Positions 12,021 through 24,184 of a stretch of 64,000 bases of DNA are shown here, one piece after another (positions within the stretch are counted from its first letter, which is position 1; each line of letters begins with the position of its first letter). The translations under genes and the position numbers were made by a program. Origin of the DNA: Flaccisagitta enflata (taxonomy: Eukaryota; Chaetognatha; Sagittoidea; Aphragmophora); the NCBI GenBank assembly GCA_965153355.1, contig OZ231128.1, positions 14,508,001 to 14,572,000 of the forward strand, written 5' to 3'. Under the pieces are notes generated by a model. That model saw nothing but the letters and a program-made list of their open reading frames with translations, made no database searches and had not been told where the DNA came from.

Positions 12021-12420
12021 TTGGGCGACCTGTTTGTCCCTACCCCCCGTCCGCGACTTGGAGGGGTGTATACGACCTTTTTTCTTTTACTTTAATTTCT
12101 TTCATGATTTCCCTGTTAGTTCTTTCATTTGTTAATACGTTCATTTGTTCAAAATTGGATTGAGGGTATCTTACAGTTAAATTATCCATCTGGATATTAA
12201 TTCTGATGCTTTGTGCGCCGGTGTTCACCCATACGCGACTAATAAGGTAATAAAGGTATCTGTTACGTATGGCCTTTCTAAGCGGTAACGGGCTTATTTT
12301 ATCACAAGGTCACCTCGGGTGAAATGAGCACAGCGCCACAGCCCCTTTATGCCCAGCTGGTGAGGTTGAAGACTCACAACGGACTCACAACGTCCTAATG
12401 ATGATTGTCCCTAACGGACC
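12021..12420. other. Unassigned non-coding stretch
   Basis: No coding, RNA or terminal-repeat signal seen. It separates a family B element from the (GAAT)n block. Confidence 0.4.
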
Positions 12421-12424
12421 GAAT

Positions 12425-13190
12425 AATTGAATGAATGAATGAATGAATGAATGAATGAATGAATGAATGAATGAATAAATGAATGAATGAATGAATGAAT
12501 GAATAAATGAATGAATGAATGAATAAATGAATGAATGAATAAATGAATGAATGGATGAATGAATAAATGAATGAATGAATGAATGAATGAATGAATGAAT
12601 GAATGAATGAATACATAAATGAATAAATGATTGAATAAATGAATGAATGAATGAATGAAAGAGTAAATGAATGAATGAATTGATGAATAAATAAATGAAT
12701 TAATGAATGAATGAATGAATGAATGAATGAATGAATGAATGAATGAATGAATGAATGAAAGAATGAAAGAATAAATGAATGAATGGATGAATGAATAAAT
12801 AATCAAAGAATAATTGAATGAACGAAGGAATGAATGAATAAATGAATGAATGAATTAATGAATGAATGAATGAATGAATGAATGAATGAATGAATGATGG
12901 CTGACGGGATGAAGGGATAAATAGTTGAATGAAGGGATGAATGAATGGATGGATGAATGGATGGATGACTGGATGAATGAATGAATGACTGTACAAATCT
13001 ATGAATCAATAACTGAATGAATAAATTGTCATTCAAATACATGTTTAATTCTCCCAATGCATTTCGGCTGATACATGAATGAATGAATGAATGAATGAAT
13101 GAATGAATGAATGAATGAATGAATGAATGAATGAATGAATGAATGAATGAATGAATGAATAGATTACGAGTATGAATGAATGAATAAATA
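12425..13190 (+). repeat. (GAAT)n microsatellite block
   Basis: About 770 bp of GAAT units with GGAT and AAAT variants and a short unique gap at about 13028-13075. The FIHS repeats in the minus-strand ORFs come from this. Confidence 0.95.
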
Positions 13191-13236
13191 AATGGTTACA
13201 GGCGGAATTTGCAAGTTTTTTGTTTTGTTTTGTAAG

Positions 13237-13319
13237 CAAAGTCACGTATTATCTACCAGACCAATTGACCAACAAGCGAAACCACGTATTATCTTCCAGA
13301 CCAATTGACCAACAAGCCC
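13237..13319 (+). repeat. Two-copy tandem repeat, ~42 bp
   Basis: The segment CACGTATTATCTACCAGACC and the following AATTGACCAACAAGC appear twice in a row with a few mismatches. Confidence 0.7.
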
Positions 13320-14220
13320 ACGGACCTTCTGAAGAGACGCGCAAAAAAGTACGAAAAATGGATGAAGCAAATCTGTCCCCTCCAATTTCTTTGATAATGC
13401 TACAGGATATGAAATTTATGCCGCCCATCATATTTGAGTGCGACAATTACGAGCCTAGAAATTGGTGAAAAAAAAAAGAAAAAAGGACCCTATTCAGATA
13501 TTTACGAAAAATAATAACTGTCTCAAATTCATCAAGAACATCTCTCTCTCTCTCTCTCTCTCTCAGTGTAATTTGAGATCGTAATTTGGATTGGAGTTTC
13601 AAGGACGAACCAGAATGAAAATCGATGTGACGCTTGGCCCACTTGGCCCACCCGTGCTCATTGCATATACTGTGTATGTATCTATCGTTTTCTCTTTCTG
13701 CTATATTAACTTCGTCTTTATCCTTGTCTCTTGGCATTTTGCCCACCCGTGCTTAACACAGACAAGAAGTCACAGATTTGGATTACGGCAAAGTTAGTAT
13801 AAAGTTGACTCTTTTGTCAAACGGTTTTCCATCTGCGATTATACATGATTTGTATAGAATTGATAGTAGTAGCCCACTAACACCCCTTCCATAATTAGGC
13901 GAACTGGGGTGAAAAGGCGCTGTTTAAAGGTTGATAAATACAAGTATGATCAATTCAAACAATGTTAAACATCAATATTGGTAAATTTCACCAACATAAC
14001 GCAACAAATGACTCAAAAATGTAAATGGCTATCACGTTATGAGCTCAATTATGCAAAAGACGCGTAAGGGCCCTCTCTGGTCACCTTCTTTTCATGGGCT
14101 TTTGCCAGTTTACATGGCTTTCCCTGCCCCTCCTTCTGAGTCACTGACTCACCTGCATCAACCAACCTCATTACCTGATAAGTTACAGTGCACAGGAACA
14201 GCAAATTTGGAAAATCATTT
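13320..14220. other. Unassigned stretch with a short (CT)n
   Basis: Contains (CT)n at 13542-13564 and the direct repeat GCCCACCCGTGCT (near 13645 and 13741). I see no gene. Confidence 0.4.
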
Positions 14221-14365
14221 CCCGTGAAATTCTTAATCTCTCTCTGAATGCAAAATTTTGCATTTCTAAGAACATGGCTCCTTTCTTATATGTCTTTAGA
14301 ACAGGGCCACATTCTTAGAAATGCAAATTTTTGCATCCAGAGACAGATTAAGAATTTCACGTGAG
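14221..14365. mobile_element. Short foldback (palindromic) element
   Basis: CCGTGAAATTCTTAATCTC...TGCATTTCTAAGAACATGGC on the left is mirrored by GCCACATTCTTAGAAATGCA...GATTAAGAATTTCACGTG on the right, with a ~25-bp loop. Probably a MITE; target duplication not resolved. Confidence 0.65.
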
Positions 14366-15916
14366 ACAAGTCAAGGAATGAAGACTTATTTTCTTTTTTT
14401 CTATCAATTTTTTTAACTGGTTTTGAACACATAAATGATCCTCAATGTAAATACATAAATAATCTATAATAGAAATATGATTTCTTTTTAAAAAATTGTG
14501 AATTCATCATTTTATTTTTTTTTCTAGAATATCATTTGACCTTTTGCCTTTTCGTGTGCACCTTGACATATATGGCGGTTTTTTTGCATCCCAGCTTCTC
14601 AAAATGCTGGAAGGAATACATCTTTCCCTTTGAAACATTTTTCCAGTGGAAGTCGGCAATAATTTGATGCCGCACTTCCGGTAAAAGACCCTCCATCTCC
14701 TTCTACATGAAGGAAAGTCCCTTAAATCGCTTTACTACGTCAAAGTACTACATCTTAGCTATCTTTGCGTTAAATTTCATCACTCTGAGAGCATTTTTAC
14801 TATCAATTTGGATCATTTTTCCAGTTCGCTTAATTATGGAAGGGGTGTTACTTCTACAACTAGTACTAGTAGGCATAAGAGAAATTTTTTTCATCGGTAT
14901 TCTATAGACTTTACAACTAATGCATTGATTAGATCAAGTCCAAATTAATTTTCCAATGAGATTGGCAGGCCTCTTTATTGTTCTTTTCTACCGACAAGCA
15001 AAAATTTTCCCCTGAATGCTGAGGGTGGGGGTCAGAGGATGAGCGCAAGGGTTTACTTTTCATAGTAGCTACCGCTGGATAGTCGTCTTGGGCCTGACCA
15101 CTGCCCAGTTCCCACAAATGCCTGCCAAGCTAACGCTGGCTCTTTACTCCACAACAGTCTCACAATCCATCACAATTAGAGGACTTATTTCTACTTAATC
15201 AAATTTTTTTTCAGTTATTGTATCATCAATATCCATTTTTTGGCGGGTGGCTTCATGAAACACATGATGATGTTGATAATTTTTACATGCGATTAAGATT
15301 TTCCTTTTTTCAATTCAGAATATAAAGGACTAAGTTGTTATTATATCTTTAGTTAAAACTCACAGTTTTCCAAATCAACTGAGTTATGCAAGAGCAGTAA
15401 CCAAAAAACTACAATATGCAAATGATATCAATGCTGACTGCAATTACCATTATCTCCATTTCGATCTTCTCCTTTTTCTGTTTCTTTTCTTGCTTTTTCC
15501 TCCTTCTTTTTCTTCTTCTTCTTCTTCTTGTTCTTCTATCTTTGGGACCTGCAGACATATCCCTTTCCCTGCCGAGAAGCGGCGTTGCTCGCTGCTCCAA
15601 AATCAAGAGGCCTGGAGATTGGTCTCTAATTATGAAAATGGAACATGAAAAATGCTTGGAAATGATTTTTCACTGCAGTGCCCAATATGAGCCCATTCTA
15701 AGCTACATGGCCCAACAGTCGCGAAATATACAAATCATTTGCATAATACAAGTCCAAATAATGATTGTCTATCGACGGGATTAATGTATCCTTAGCTTGG
15801 AATATACACTTTGTTGTCACCTTCCCGTGCTTCTCGCCTTAGTCATGTATTTTGTTACGGATTAACATGAATAACAAGTGTAAACCAAACTTACGCCTCG
15901 AAATTCATTCAGTAAT
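14366..15916. other. Unassigned AT-rich stretch
   Basis: No convincing exon. The ORF at 15416-15784 consists of a TTC-rich low-complexity half joined to sequence without recognisable protein features. Confidence 0.4.
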
Positions 15917-16093
<177 letters not shown>

Positions 16094-16294
16094 ACCAGGA
16101 TTTAACCCAGATTCCGGAACCCAGGACCCGGGCACCAAACAGACTGAAAAAATATGTATGGGCCAAAACATTTTGAAAAAAAAACCAATGATAATAGATT
16201 AAATGAAAAAAAGAAAAGAAAAATAACTGATGGAATTTTATCATAAACTTATTTTTATTTACCTGTTACTATATGAGAAATGCAAAAGGATATA

Positions 16295-16455
16295 CAGATG
16301 AACCCCGCTCTAACGGATTTCAGGGGACCAACCATTCTCTTGTTTTATGAGCAGACTTCTGTTAATACTAACAAAGGAAATAAAAGGAATTAACTTGAAG
16401 GGAATATGAATTGACATCTGCTGTAGGCGGAATTCCGTTAGGGCGGGGTTTAACT
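16295..16455. mobile_element. TA-duplicating MITE (CCCCGCTCTAACGG family), copy 1
   Basis: CAGATGAACCCCGCTCTAACG follows TA at 16293. The right end GTTAGGGCGGGGTTTAACT is its degenerate inverse. Ends and target resemble Tc1/mariner/pogo MITEs (family knowledge). Confidence 0.7.
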
Positions 16456-17063
16456 TTACGCCAGGGGCGCAACAATTTTTTGTACGTCGTTAAAAGCGGA
16501 TTTCAAATTGTAATGGTTAAAGGTGAGGTCAATTGATGATACGTAATCATCAAGAATGGAACTTACATTCATTCCTTTTTCAATTCATTCATTCGAAACG
16601 AAAAAAGAATAACTGTCAGATTTATGCACATTTATTGGAGACCATGAAAGGAGAAAAATGAAGATCTTATCGAATAGATTGAAGATTGTGTCAAGATATT
16701 TCCATGAGATAAAAATCATTGAAGATTGTTTTTCTTTCAAAATGATAAGTTTCTTTGTCCAGTGGTGAGGGATGATTTAGCGAGATGGATACCGTGGAGT
16801 CGGTCGGTCGAATCATCAAGCCAGCTAGCTGAACCGCCATTAATGAAAGTACGCCTTGAAATAACCAGATCGTGGAAACAGGCATGAGCATGTTATTTAG
16901 TTAGTTGATTATGAGTAAGAGTCCGGACAAAAATCTACTAAGACACCTATTCCTCGTAAGCATGAATTTCTGTAGTGCCTCGACTCTGATAAAATCGTCT
17001 CAAAGTGCCGCTTTGACATTCATTTCCATTCTCGGAAAGAAATATGAAGTGGTTGAACTTTTT
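16456..17063. other. Unassigned stretch
   Basis: Contains a minus-strand open stretch at 16691-16891 with a hydrophobic run, but no splice sites, start context or homology that I can support. Confidence 0.35.
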
Positions 17064-17328
17064 AGTCGCGTGCTACGCGACTCTACACCCCGCTTTGTCG
17101 GTCCGTCCGTCCGTCCGTCCGTCCGTCCGTCCGTCCGTCCGTCGGTCCGTCCGTCCGTCGGTCCGTCCGTCCGTCCGTCCGTCCGTCCGTCCGTCCGTCC
17201 GTTACACTTTACTTTTTTTGGGTTTTTGCGGTCTTTGGCCTCACTGCTCCTGCCCAAATGATCAAGTGACCTCAAAAACAGCCCCTGCCCACCCGCACGT
17301 GACTGGGGTAGCCGTGTATCCGGCCTTG
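17064..17328 (+). mobile_element. Family A hairpin element, full-length GTCGCG-type copy
   Basis: Hairpin GTCGCGT-GCT-ACGCGAC at 17065, CTCTACACCCCGCTTTGTC, then (GTCC)n of about 24 units (17100-17200), a T-rich middle, CCCCTGCCCACCCGCACG and TGTATCCGGCCTTG. Flanked by T-runs. The PSVR repeats in the ORFs are the (GTCC)n block translated. Confidence 0.85.
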
Positions 17329-18224
17329 TTTTTCTTCACTCTGATCTATCTGATACAAACTGTCGTTCCACCCTTATTCTTCACGTGTACGCGACTCTCC
17401 AACCCGCTTTGTATGTCTATCGATATCTTACACTCCTATTTGAGTAAGGACGAAGTTAATGAGGACATGAGGCTGAAATTTTGCCAAAAATTTAGGACTT
17501 TCTAAGGATAAAGCCCAGCCCCAAATTTGTTTAAAAAAATTCACAATTTAGATTGTCGTTACACAATCCGCTTATAGCCTTTAAGTTAGAAAATGGCTAA
17601 AAAGGGTATAAAAAATGATTTTTTAATCCGGTTTTTTTTACTGGACTACTAATTAGGCCAAAAAAAATAGATCCCCTAAAAAGAATTCCCTTAATGTCAA
17701 CGGCAACCCCCCCCCCCCCAAAAAAAAACCTGTTTTGGGGGTTGGAGGGGGGGGTCAAAAATCCATGATCTCAGAATTGCTTGAAATTTTTTTTGGGAGT
17801 AGTGGAGACCCAGGGCTATCTGTAGGTACCCTCATTTCATGTGTGAGACAAAAACTTTTGGATTTATATAGTGCCGAAGTTGGCCCAACGGTCAATTTTT
17901 GGGTTTTTTGGGGTATATTTTTCACTTTGACAGCAAATTTGGGGAGCTTGTACCCCCTAAAACCCCTTTTTTCACTTCAGAAATGAGATCCTTGGGGTTT
18001 TTTGAAGTGATATGCAAAAAATTAGGGATGAACCCCGAAGAACTCCTGAGCAATTTTGAGGCTGCCAAAAAATATACTTATTTTGTTAACGATTAATGCA
18101 ATGGTAAAAATGGAAAATTGGGTATTTTTTTTGAAAATTGTATTAAATTGGAAATATTAGACTTTCTTTGAAACTAATACAATGAGTAGCACAACCTTAG
18201 GTACAAAAAAGAAAGTGGTAGTGA
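17329..18224. other. Unassigned AT-rich stretch
   Basis: Contains C and G homopolymer runs near 17707-17755. No gene, RNA or terminal repeats seen. Confidence 0.4.
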
Positions 18225-18412
18225 AGGAGGAGGAGGAGGAGGAGGAGGAGGAGGAGGAGGAGGAGGAGCAGGAAAATAGCGAAGAGAGAAATATTCTAAA
18301 AAAGATATATAGAATATGATCAAGACAGAAATGAAAGGTTCATCATGATGATGATCAAGAGGAGGAGGAGGAGGAGGAGGAGGAGAAGGAGGAGGAGGAA
18401 GAGGGGGATAAA
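18225..18412 (+). repeat. Two (GGA)n microsatellites
   Basis: GGA runs at about 18225-18270 and 18358-18405 separated by ~90 bp of unique sequence. Confidence 0.9.
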
Positions 18413-18547
18413 ATCCTGTTAATGGAGCCAACAAGCGGTATAAAGGGTATCAGCTTTGTATGATTGGTCTGAGTCAATAATACTAAGAATTAAAAAAAAA
18501 AGAAAAAAAAACATTCACTCAAACAAAATCTGACTAAAACACTATCA

Positions 18548-18765
18548 AAATGGATGGATGGACAGATGGATGGTCATACAGATGGAGGTATAGACAGTTT
18601 GATAGATGGATGGACAGACAGACAGATGGATGGACAGTTGGGCAGATGAATGGATGGACCAATAGACAGACACAAATAGACTCATGGATAGACAGACAAA
18701 TTAACAGACAAATGGACAGACAGATGGGTGGATGGACAGACAGAGGGACAGATGGATATCAAGCC
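18548..18765 (+). repeat. Degenerate (GGAT/GACA)n block
   Basis: Mixed ATGG and ACAG tetranucleotides, like the expanded block at 60600-60890, but without recognisable family A ends. Confidence 0.8.
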
Positions 18766-19159
18766 CAACAAGGGATGAAGCATGACTGAAAGAAAGTGGG
18801 AGAAAGGTTAAGGTAGAGAGAGAGACTGAGCGATTTTGCCCCACCCTCCTGGCTCTCCCTTTTTTTCCTTAGTTTTGATTCAACTCGGCTGAATCATCCT
18901 CTTCTTTCTCATCCTCTCTCAAATTCACTGAGCTTTCTCACAGTTCAAGTGGTTCTTTGTTTCATCACCCCTCCCTCGCATCCTGACTCGTAAGCTAAAC
19001 GTAAAACGTTTTGAAAAAAAAGGAGAGAAACAGAAAAAAGAGAAACAGAAAAAAGAAAATAAGCAAACAGAAAAAAAAAAATACTGCGGTGTGCAAAAAG
19101 AGGCATATTGCCTTAATTCATGACCAAAATATACAATTGCACCCTTCTATAATGAACTG

Positions 19160-19410
19160 AACCAAAAGACAGCTACCCCAGTCGCGTGTGGGTGGGCAGG
19201 AGCCATAATCAAGGTCATTAGATCATTTGGGCAGGGGCAGTGAGCCCAAAACAAAAAAAAGTAAAGTGTGATGGTTGGACGGATGAACAGACCAATGGAC
19301 AGACAGACCAAATGACAAACAGACTGATAAACCAACGGATGGATGGACCGACAGACCGACGGACAGATGTACGGACCGACAAAGCAGGGTGTAGTCGTGT
19401 AGCACGCGAC
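19160..19410 (-). mobile_element. Family A hairpin element
   Basis: Contains CTACCCCAGTCGCGTGTGGG, a GGAC-type block, and ends GTAGTCGTGTAGCACGCGAC. Directly followed by a second copy. Confidence 0.75.
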
Positions 19411-19415
19411 CAAAA

Positions 19416-19556
19416 CAAGGCTGGAAACACGGCAAGACAGTCGCGGATGGTTGGGCTGGAGCAGTAATGCAAAAACCGCTCGAAATTCAGAAATGTGACG
19501 GACCGACAGACCAACCGACCGACCAACACGGCATGGTGTAGTCGCGTGTCCGCAAG
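19416..19556 (-). mobile_element. Family A hairpin element, short copy
   Basis: CAAGGCTGGAAACACGGC at the start and TAGTCGCGTGTCCGCAAG at the hairpin end. The (GTCC)n block is short. Head-to-tail with the copy ending at 19410. Confidence 0.7.
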
Positions 19557-19625
19557 TAAAAATCCGCCTATAACAGAAAAAAATCTTGGTCCCTTCATTT
19601 CATTTCCTTTTATTTCCTTTTATTT

Positions 19626-19718
19626 GTCTCGTGCTACGCAACTCTAAACCCCGCTTTGTCGGTCCGTCCATCCGTCCATCTGTTGATCCGTCCGTCTGTC
19701 CATCTGTTGGTCGGTCCG
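19626..19718 (+). mobile_element. Family A hairpin element, truncated
   Basis: Keeps the hairpin end (GTCTCGTGCTACGCAAC, stem damaged) and the GTCC block only. Confidence 0.65.
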
Positions 19719-19819
19719 AATAAAGTGATACAAAAGCTTCATGCAGTTGAGTATATTTTCCATTCATCCTTGAATCCATCTATCCAGGGGTGTATATAAT
19801 GGAGTCGCTTTTGATTTTT

Positions 19820-20002
19820 AGTCGCGTGCTACGCGACTCTACACCCCGCTTTGTCGGTCAGTCCGTCGGTCCGTCCGTCGGTCCGTCCGTCCGTCCGTCA
19901 CACTTTACTTTTTTTGGGTTTTTGCGGTTTTTGGCTTCACTGCTTCTGCCCAAATGATCTGATTACCCGCACGCGACTGGGGTAGCCGTGTATCCGGCCT
20001 TG
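19820..20002 (+). mobile_element. Family A hairpin element
   Basis: Hairpin GTCGCGT-GCT-ACGCGAC, short (GTCC)n, GGGTTTTTGCGG segment, CGACTGGGGTAGCCGTG and CCGGCCTTG. Flanked by T-runs. Confidence 0.8.
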
Positions 20003-20189
20003 TTTTCCCCCCCCCTGCCTTTGATTTTCTTCCCCGCGATGCGTCGCGTTGCGTTTTTATATCTATGATTTTCTTCCCTGTAGAGCTATAAAACAATGTG
20101 GTTGTGGTTAAAATAGTGTTGAATTGCGCTTACTAATTAGGTTTAAGGATTTGGTACTGTAAATAGTTACATTTTCCCCAAATTCCCTT

Positions 20190-20456
20190 TTGGGCAGCGG
20201 CCCCGAAGGGGTCGATGACCTATGCTTTCAGTCTCGAGGCTCAAATTCCAGTCGTGAGGCCCAAATCCCAGTCATGAGGCCCAAATCCCAGCCTCAAGGC
20301 CCAAATCTTAGCCTCATGGCCCAAATCCTAGCCTGGAGGCCCAGATTTCAGTCAAGAGGCCCAGATCCCAGCCATAAGACCTAAATCTCAGCCTCCAGGC
20401 TAGGATTTAGGCCTTGAGGCTGGGATTTGGGCCTCAAGACTGGGATTTGGGCCTAA
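20190..20456 (+). mobile_element. Family B element, left half
   Basis: GGGCAGCGGCCCCGAAGGGG and GATGACCTATGCTTTCA, then a ~20-bp tandem core (GAGGCCCAAATCCCAGCC type) that turns to the opposite orientation at about 20395. The right inverted end is missing. Confidence 0.7.
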
Positions 20457-20869
20457 CTAGTCATCCAAGGATATACTTATCAGACTTTTCTTCCTTAATT
20501 TTCATATTTCAGCTTTTAGAAAAGAAATTATGAGATTCTTACAATCAGATTAAAGCTTAATTTTTGTTTATCTGCTCCTTGTTGATAGTATTGATGTCAT
20601 GCCATGCATACATGACATCTTTGTAATTTTTCTACCCAATCAATTTTAACTGTTTTGATTATTTATCTGGTCTTTGGTAGTTTATGTAGTTTTTCATTGG
20701 TAGTATGTCATTGGTATTATGTCATTGGTAGTATGTCAGTCATTATTAATCATGTAATAAAAAAATTCAACAGGACTGTGTACTGAACCAGTAAAAAAAG
20801 ATTACCCAAGCAACTTTTGATTAGAAACTAGATATTCCCACGTTTGACTGTTCTAGTTTGTTCTAGTTC

Positions 20870-21545
20870 TTTGCTCTAGGGGCTCCTAGAAACCCCTAGG
20901 GGCCCTCAGGATACCCTACAGAATACCATTCTGAGTACACCACAATTCATCACTAATCTTTTAAATAAACCATTTTTACAAAAAAAAAAGGGAAAAAACA
21001 TATTTTTTGGGTTAACTTGCATTCTCAGGAACCCTTAGGGGCCCTAAGGATACCCTAAAAGGTATCTAGTAGGGTGCCTTAGTGTGATTTAAAATTTAAC
21101 ACTAATCCATTGAATATACAATAATATTTTGCATAAAAACGAAAACAAATTTGAAAAAAAAAAGTTTTGTGAGTAAACTTGCAGTCTCAGGAGCCCCTAG
21201 GGGCCCTAAGGATACTCTAAAGGGTACCTAACAGGATACTTTACACTGAACTCTACATTTTAACACTAATCCATTAAACATACAATCACATTTTGCACAG
21301 AGAAGAAAAAAAATGAAAAAAGGCATGTTTTTAGGGTAAAACGGCATTTTTGGGGGCCCCTAGGGGCCCTTGGCAAACCTAACTATAAAATTTTATATTG
21401 TATTGGGCCTGAAATAAAAAATATACATTACATAATTATGATTTGTACATAAAACACTCTGAAATGGTAGAAATTTGAAAAAAGTCAACTTTTCTCGGCT
21501 GCAAATTTTTCGGGGACCCCGAAGGGCCCCCAGGGGGCCCAGAAT
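20870..21545 (+). repeat. ~163-bp tandem repeat around a GC palindrome
   Basis: About five diverged units, each with a CCCCTAGGGGCCC-type palindrome (near 20890, 21035, 21195, 21355, 21520) followed by TAAGGATAC and an AT-rich TTAACACTAATCCATT segment. Confidence 0.75.
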
Positions 21546-22645
21546 TATTTTTTTTCACCATGATCATGCACATCTAGTGTAGTTAGACCAAAATCATTCA
21601 AAAAAACCAGGAATTTAGAGAAAAAAAAACTTGAATGGTGTTAACATTACGGCGGCGGATTGTGCGTTACGTGAAATTTTTTTGTAATCAATAAATACAT
21701 AACAGTAACTGACAAATATCTCACTTGAATTTACTCATACTGTACTTCAGTTATGTCAATAAGTATAACATAATCATAAGAAAATCTCAGGAAAAAATTA
21801 AAAACATTCTAAAAACATTTTAGCCTAAAACTACTGAAATACATAATACATCCCAGCCTCATAAAAAGGTCTACTGGTCCTTGTATGAAAAAAAGAGTTT
21901 AGTCGCTCAGTCTTAAATTTGGAATAAGAAACCCTCAAATGACAAGTGGCTCTTTATGAATGATGATTTGCAGGAGCTGAAACTTTTATGTGGTAAAACA
22001 TCAATTTGAGAGAAATTACGTAAAAAGTGTATTTAGTGTTTCAAAACACACTCAGCAACACGATAGATGTTTTTTTCCCTTTCTTTTGTGCGCTATCTTT
22101 AAAAAAGGCGAGCAAATCAGACCATTGTGAAACCTTTCACTGCGAGGGTTCGCATGCCTGTTCGCAATTGCATACCACGTGGATGTATATTGTATTTCAT
22201 ACTGTATGGTACATAGCAAACGGTCCGGAACATTAAAAGGTACAAATTTGTTTACTCAGTTAATGAATACTGTTAAGACTAACGTTGGTCGATAGTCATG
22301 ACCCGATCATTCGTAATCGTAGCGGACAAACCGGCGGACAAACCAACTCTCTCTTGATGTTAATAACTACAGACGATGTCCAAAAACGAAACAAGAAAAT
22401 ACGGAACTAAAAGTGGATCGATTTAAAGACCAAAACAAAGTAAAAGGAAAAGGATAAAGGATAAACGGTGTCAACGAGGATGTCAACTCAGATCAGATCG
22501 ATGATGATGATGATAACTTAAATCGAGAGTAGTCTAGTAGAGTTTAGATGTATAAATCGAGGCTCAAAGAAGATTTCGTGACATCAAAATCAGGATCTGG
22601 ATCTGCAACGGCGTTAAATTTCATCCCACGATACTCAGCTAGCTA
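21546..22645. other. Unassigned AT-rich stretch
   Basis: No supported exon. The ORFs at 22027-22236 and 22548-22757 have no recognisable features, and the second runs into the MITE at 22646. Confidence 0.4.
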
Positions 22646-23214
22646 CAGTACCTTCCGAGCAAACCCGGTTAAAACTGGAGGATTAATTTTTGTTACTTTA
22701 ATTTCATTTCTTAAACTCATTTTTGTATCAAACTTATTCCTGAATATTTGGTCGTAACTGAAATAAGGCATGAAGACATCAATATTGAGTGTTCTAACAG
22801 ACCATTGAATTGGCAGAAAATTTTTCTATCTAGACTTTTAAAGAATATTACAGATAATTATTTAGATTTTACATTTAAAGTTTTTAAGGACAATTGTCCT
22901 AAATTATTTTGAGACAATTATCCTTAAAAACTTTAAATGGCTGTAGAATCTGAAATAATTATCTGACTGAGCTGTTCTTGTAGTCTAGGATAGGTAAAAT
23001 TTTCTGCCAAATCCAATGGCCTGGGTTAGAACACTCAATATTGATGTCTTCATGCACTTTGATTTCACGAGTTATTTTTTTTGACAGCCAAATATGTTCA
23101 AGGAATTAAGTATCTTTTAATTAAGTTATGTACAAAAAATGAAGTCTAGGTTATGGAATTAAAGTAACAAAAATTGATCCTCCAGTTTTAGCCGGGTTTG
23201 CTCGGAAGGTACTG
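22646..23214. mobile_element. 569-bp foldback MITE, TA target, copy 1
   Basis: CAGTACCTTCCGAGCAAACC at 22646 is the inverse of the right end (GGTTTGCTCGGAAGGTACTG type, ending 23214); TA flanks both sides. The two halves are complementary over most of their length (ATCAATATTGAGTGTTCTAAC against its inverse), so the element folds into a long hairpin. CAGT ends and TA duplication suggest a Tc1/mariner-like relative. Confidence 0.85.
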
Positions 23215-23519
23215 TACTCGTCTTTCTTGCCTTTAGTGTCTGTAAGAGCGACGGACAGTAAAGAAGAAGACACAAATACAACGAGCGAACGGACAGCAAA
23301 TAGACCATGTGACAAGCGACAAAACAGTTGACTAGAAAGGAGCCATTGAGAGAATCGGTGACTTCTTGTTCCGACATCGCGAAAAGCGGAACAGAGAAAA
23401 AGAAATTGTCGGTGAATTTGCAATTTGGTTAAGGAGATGTCGCGTGTTGAAAGGAGGAGTTGTTGAGCGTTGGTGGAAGTGATCGAGTGTTGGTGTTAGT
23501 AGTCGACGAACTGTTGTTC

Positions 23520-23650
23520 AAAGGAGAAGCGACGCTGTTTGTGACGTGAAATCGACGCTGTTCGTGACGTGAAATCGACGCTGTTTGTGACGTGAAATCG
23601 ACGCTGTTTGTGACGTGAAATCGACGCTGTTTGTGACGTGAAAGTGACGC
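23520..23650 (+). repeat. 23-bp tandem repeat, ~5-6 copies
   Basis: Unit begins GACGTGAAATCGACGCTG and is nearly identical between copies. Confidence 0.85.
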
Positions 23651-23743
23651 AGTTTGCAAAGTGGCTTCGTGGATCGTCAATAGAAGGTTGACAAGAGTCA
23701 AGTCGCACATTGAAATGAGTCGTATCGATTGACATGAGTTATT

Positions 23744-23804
23744 GTTGAAATGACACTGTAGGGCTGAAATGACACTGTAGGGCTGAAATGACACTGTAGG
23801 GTCG
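23744..23804 (+). repeat. 19-bp tandem repeat, 3 copies
   Basis: Unit TGAAATGACACTGTAGGGC, just downstream of the 23-bp array. Confidence 0.8.
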
Positions 23805-23989
23805 AGTATTGACACGTATTTCCGTATGTTCCTACAGCTTAATGGTTTGTTGTTACGCAAATTATACCATTTGGAGTTTCTCTGGCGAGTTTTCAAGCAG
23901 CTTGTAGTTTGTCAGGGCCTAAGCAGCCGGTCGTAAATATAGTGTCTATCTATATCATTATATACTTGTCTGACTTTTTTTCCTTTTTT

Positions 23990-24184
23990 AGTTGCGGACA
24001 CACAAGTCTATAAGAGACTTTGTCCGTCCGTCCATCCGTCGGTCCGCGCATCCATCCGCATGAGTCGAAAAGTGGAAAAACAAGCGATTTAGATGGGTTT
24101 TTTTTGGTATGTGTGATGGTGGGGGGCATGGGGTGTGGATGAGGGTTGGATGCCCCTGCAACGATATTGCGACCCCGCATCACT
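23990..24184 (+). mobile_element. Family A hairpin element, GTTGCG-type
   Basis: AGTTGCGGACACACAAGTCTATAAGAG, a GTCC block, a GTGTGGATGAGGGTTGG segment and an end GCGACCCCGCATCACTTG. One stem base is broken. Confidence 0.75.

Noticed and set aside
16691-16891. Minus-strand 66-codon ORF with a hydrophobic stretch
   Set aside because: Could be an exon, but no splice signals or known motif were found; chance is as likely.
17064-17328. Calling family A a Helitron
   Set aside because: A terminal hairpin next to CT and T/A-rich targets is suggestive, but the hairpin lies at the very end instead of about 10 bp before CTRR, and no Rep/helicase partner is in the window.
17044-17505. ORFs with PSVRPSVR repeats (also at 16905, 45477, 60539)
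   Set aside because: These are the (GTCC)n block of family A elements read in frame.
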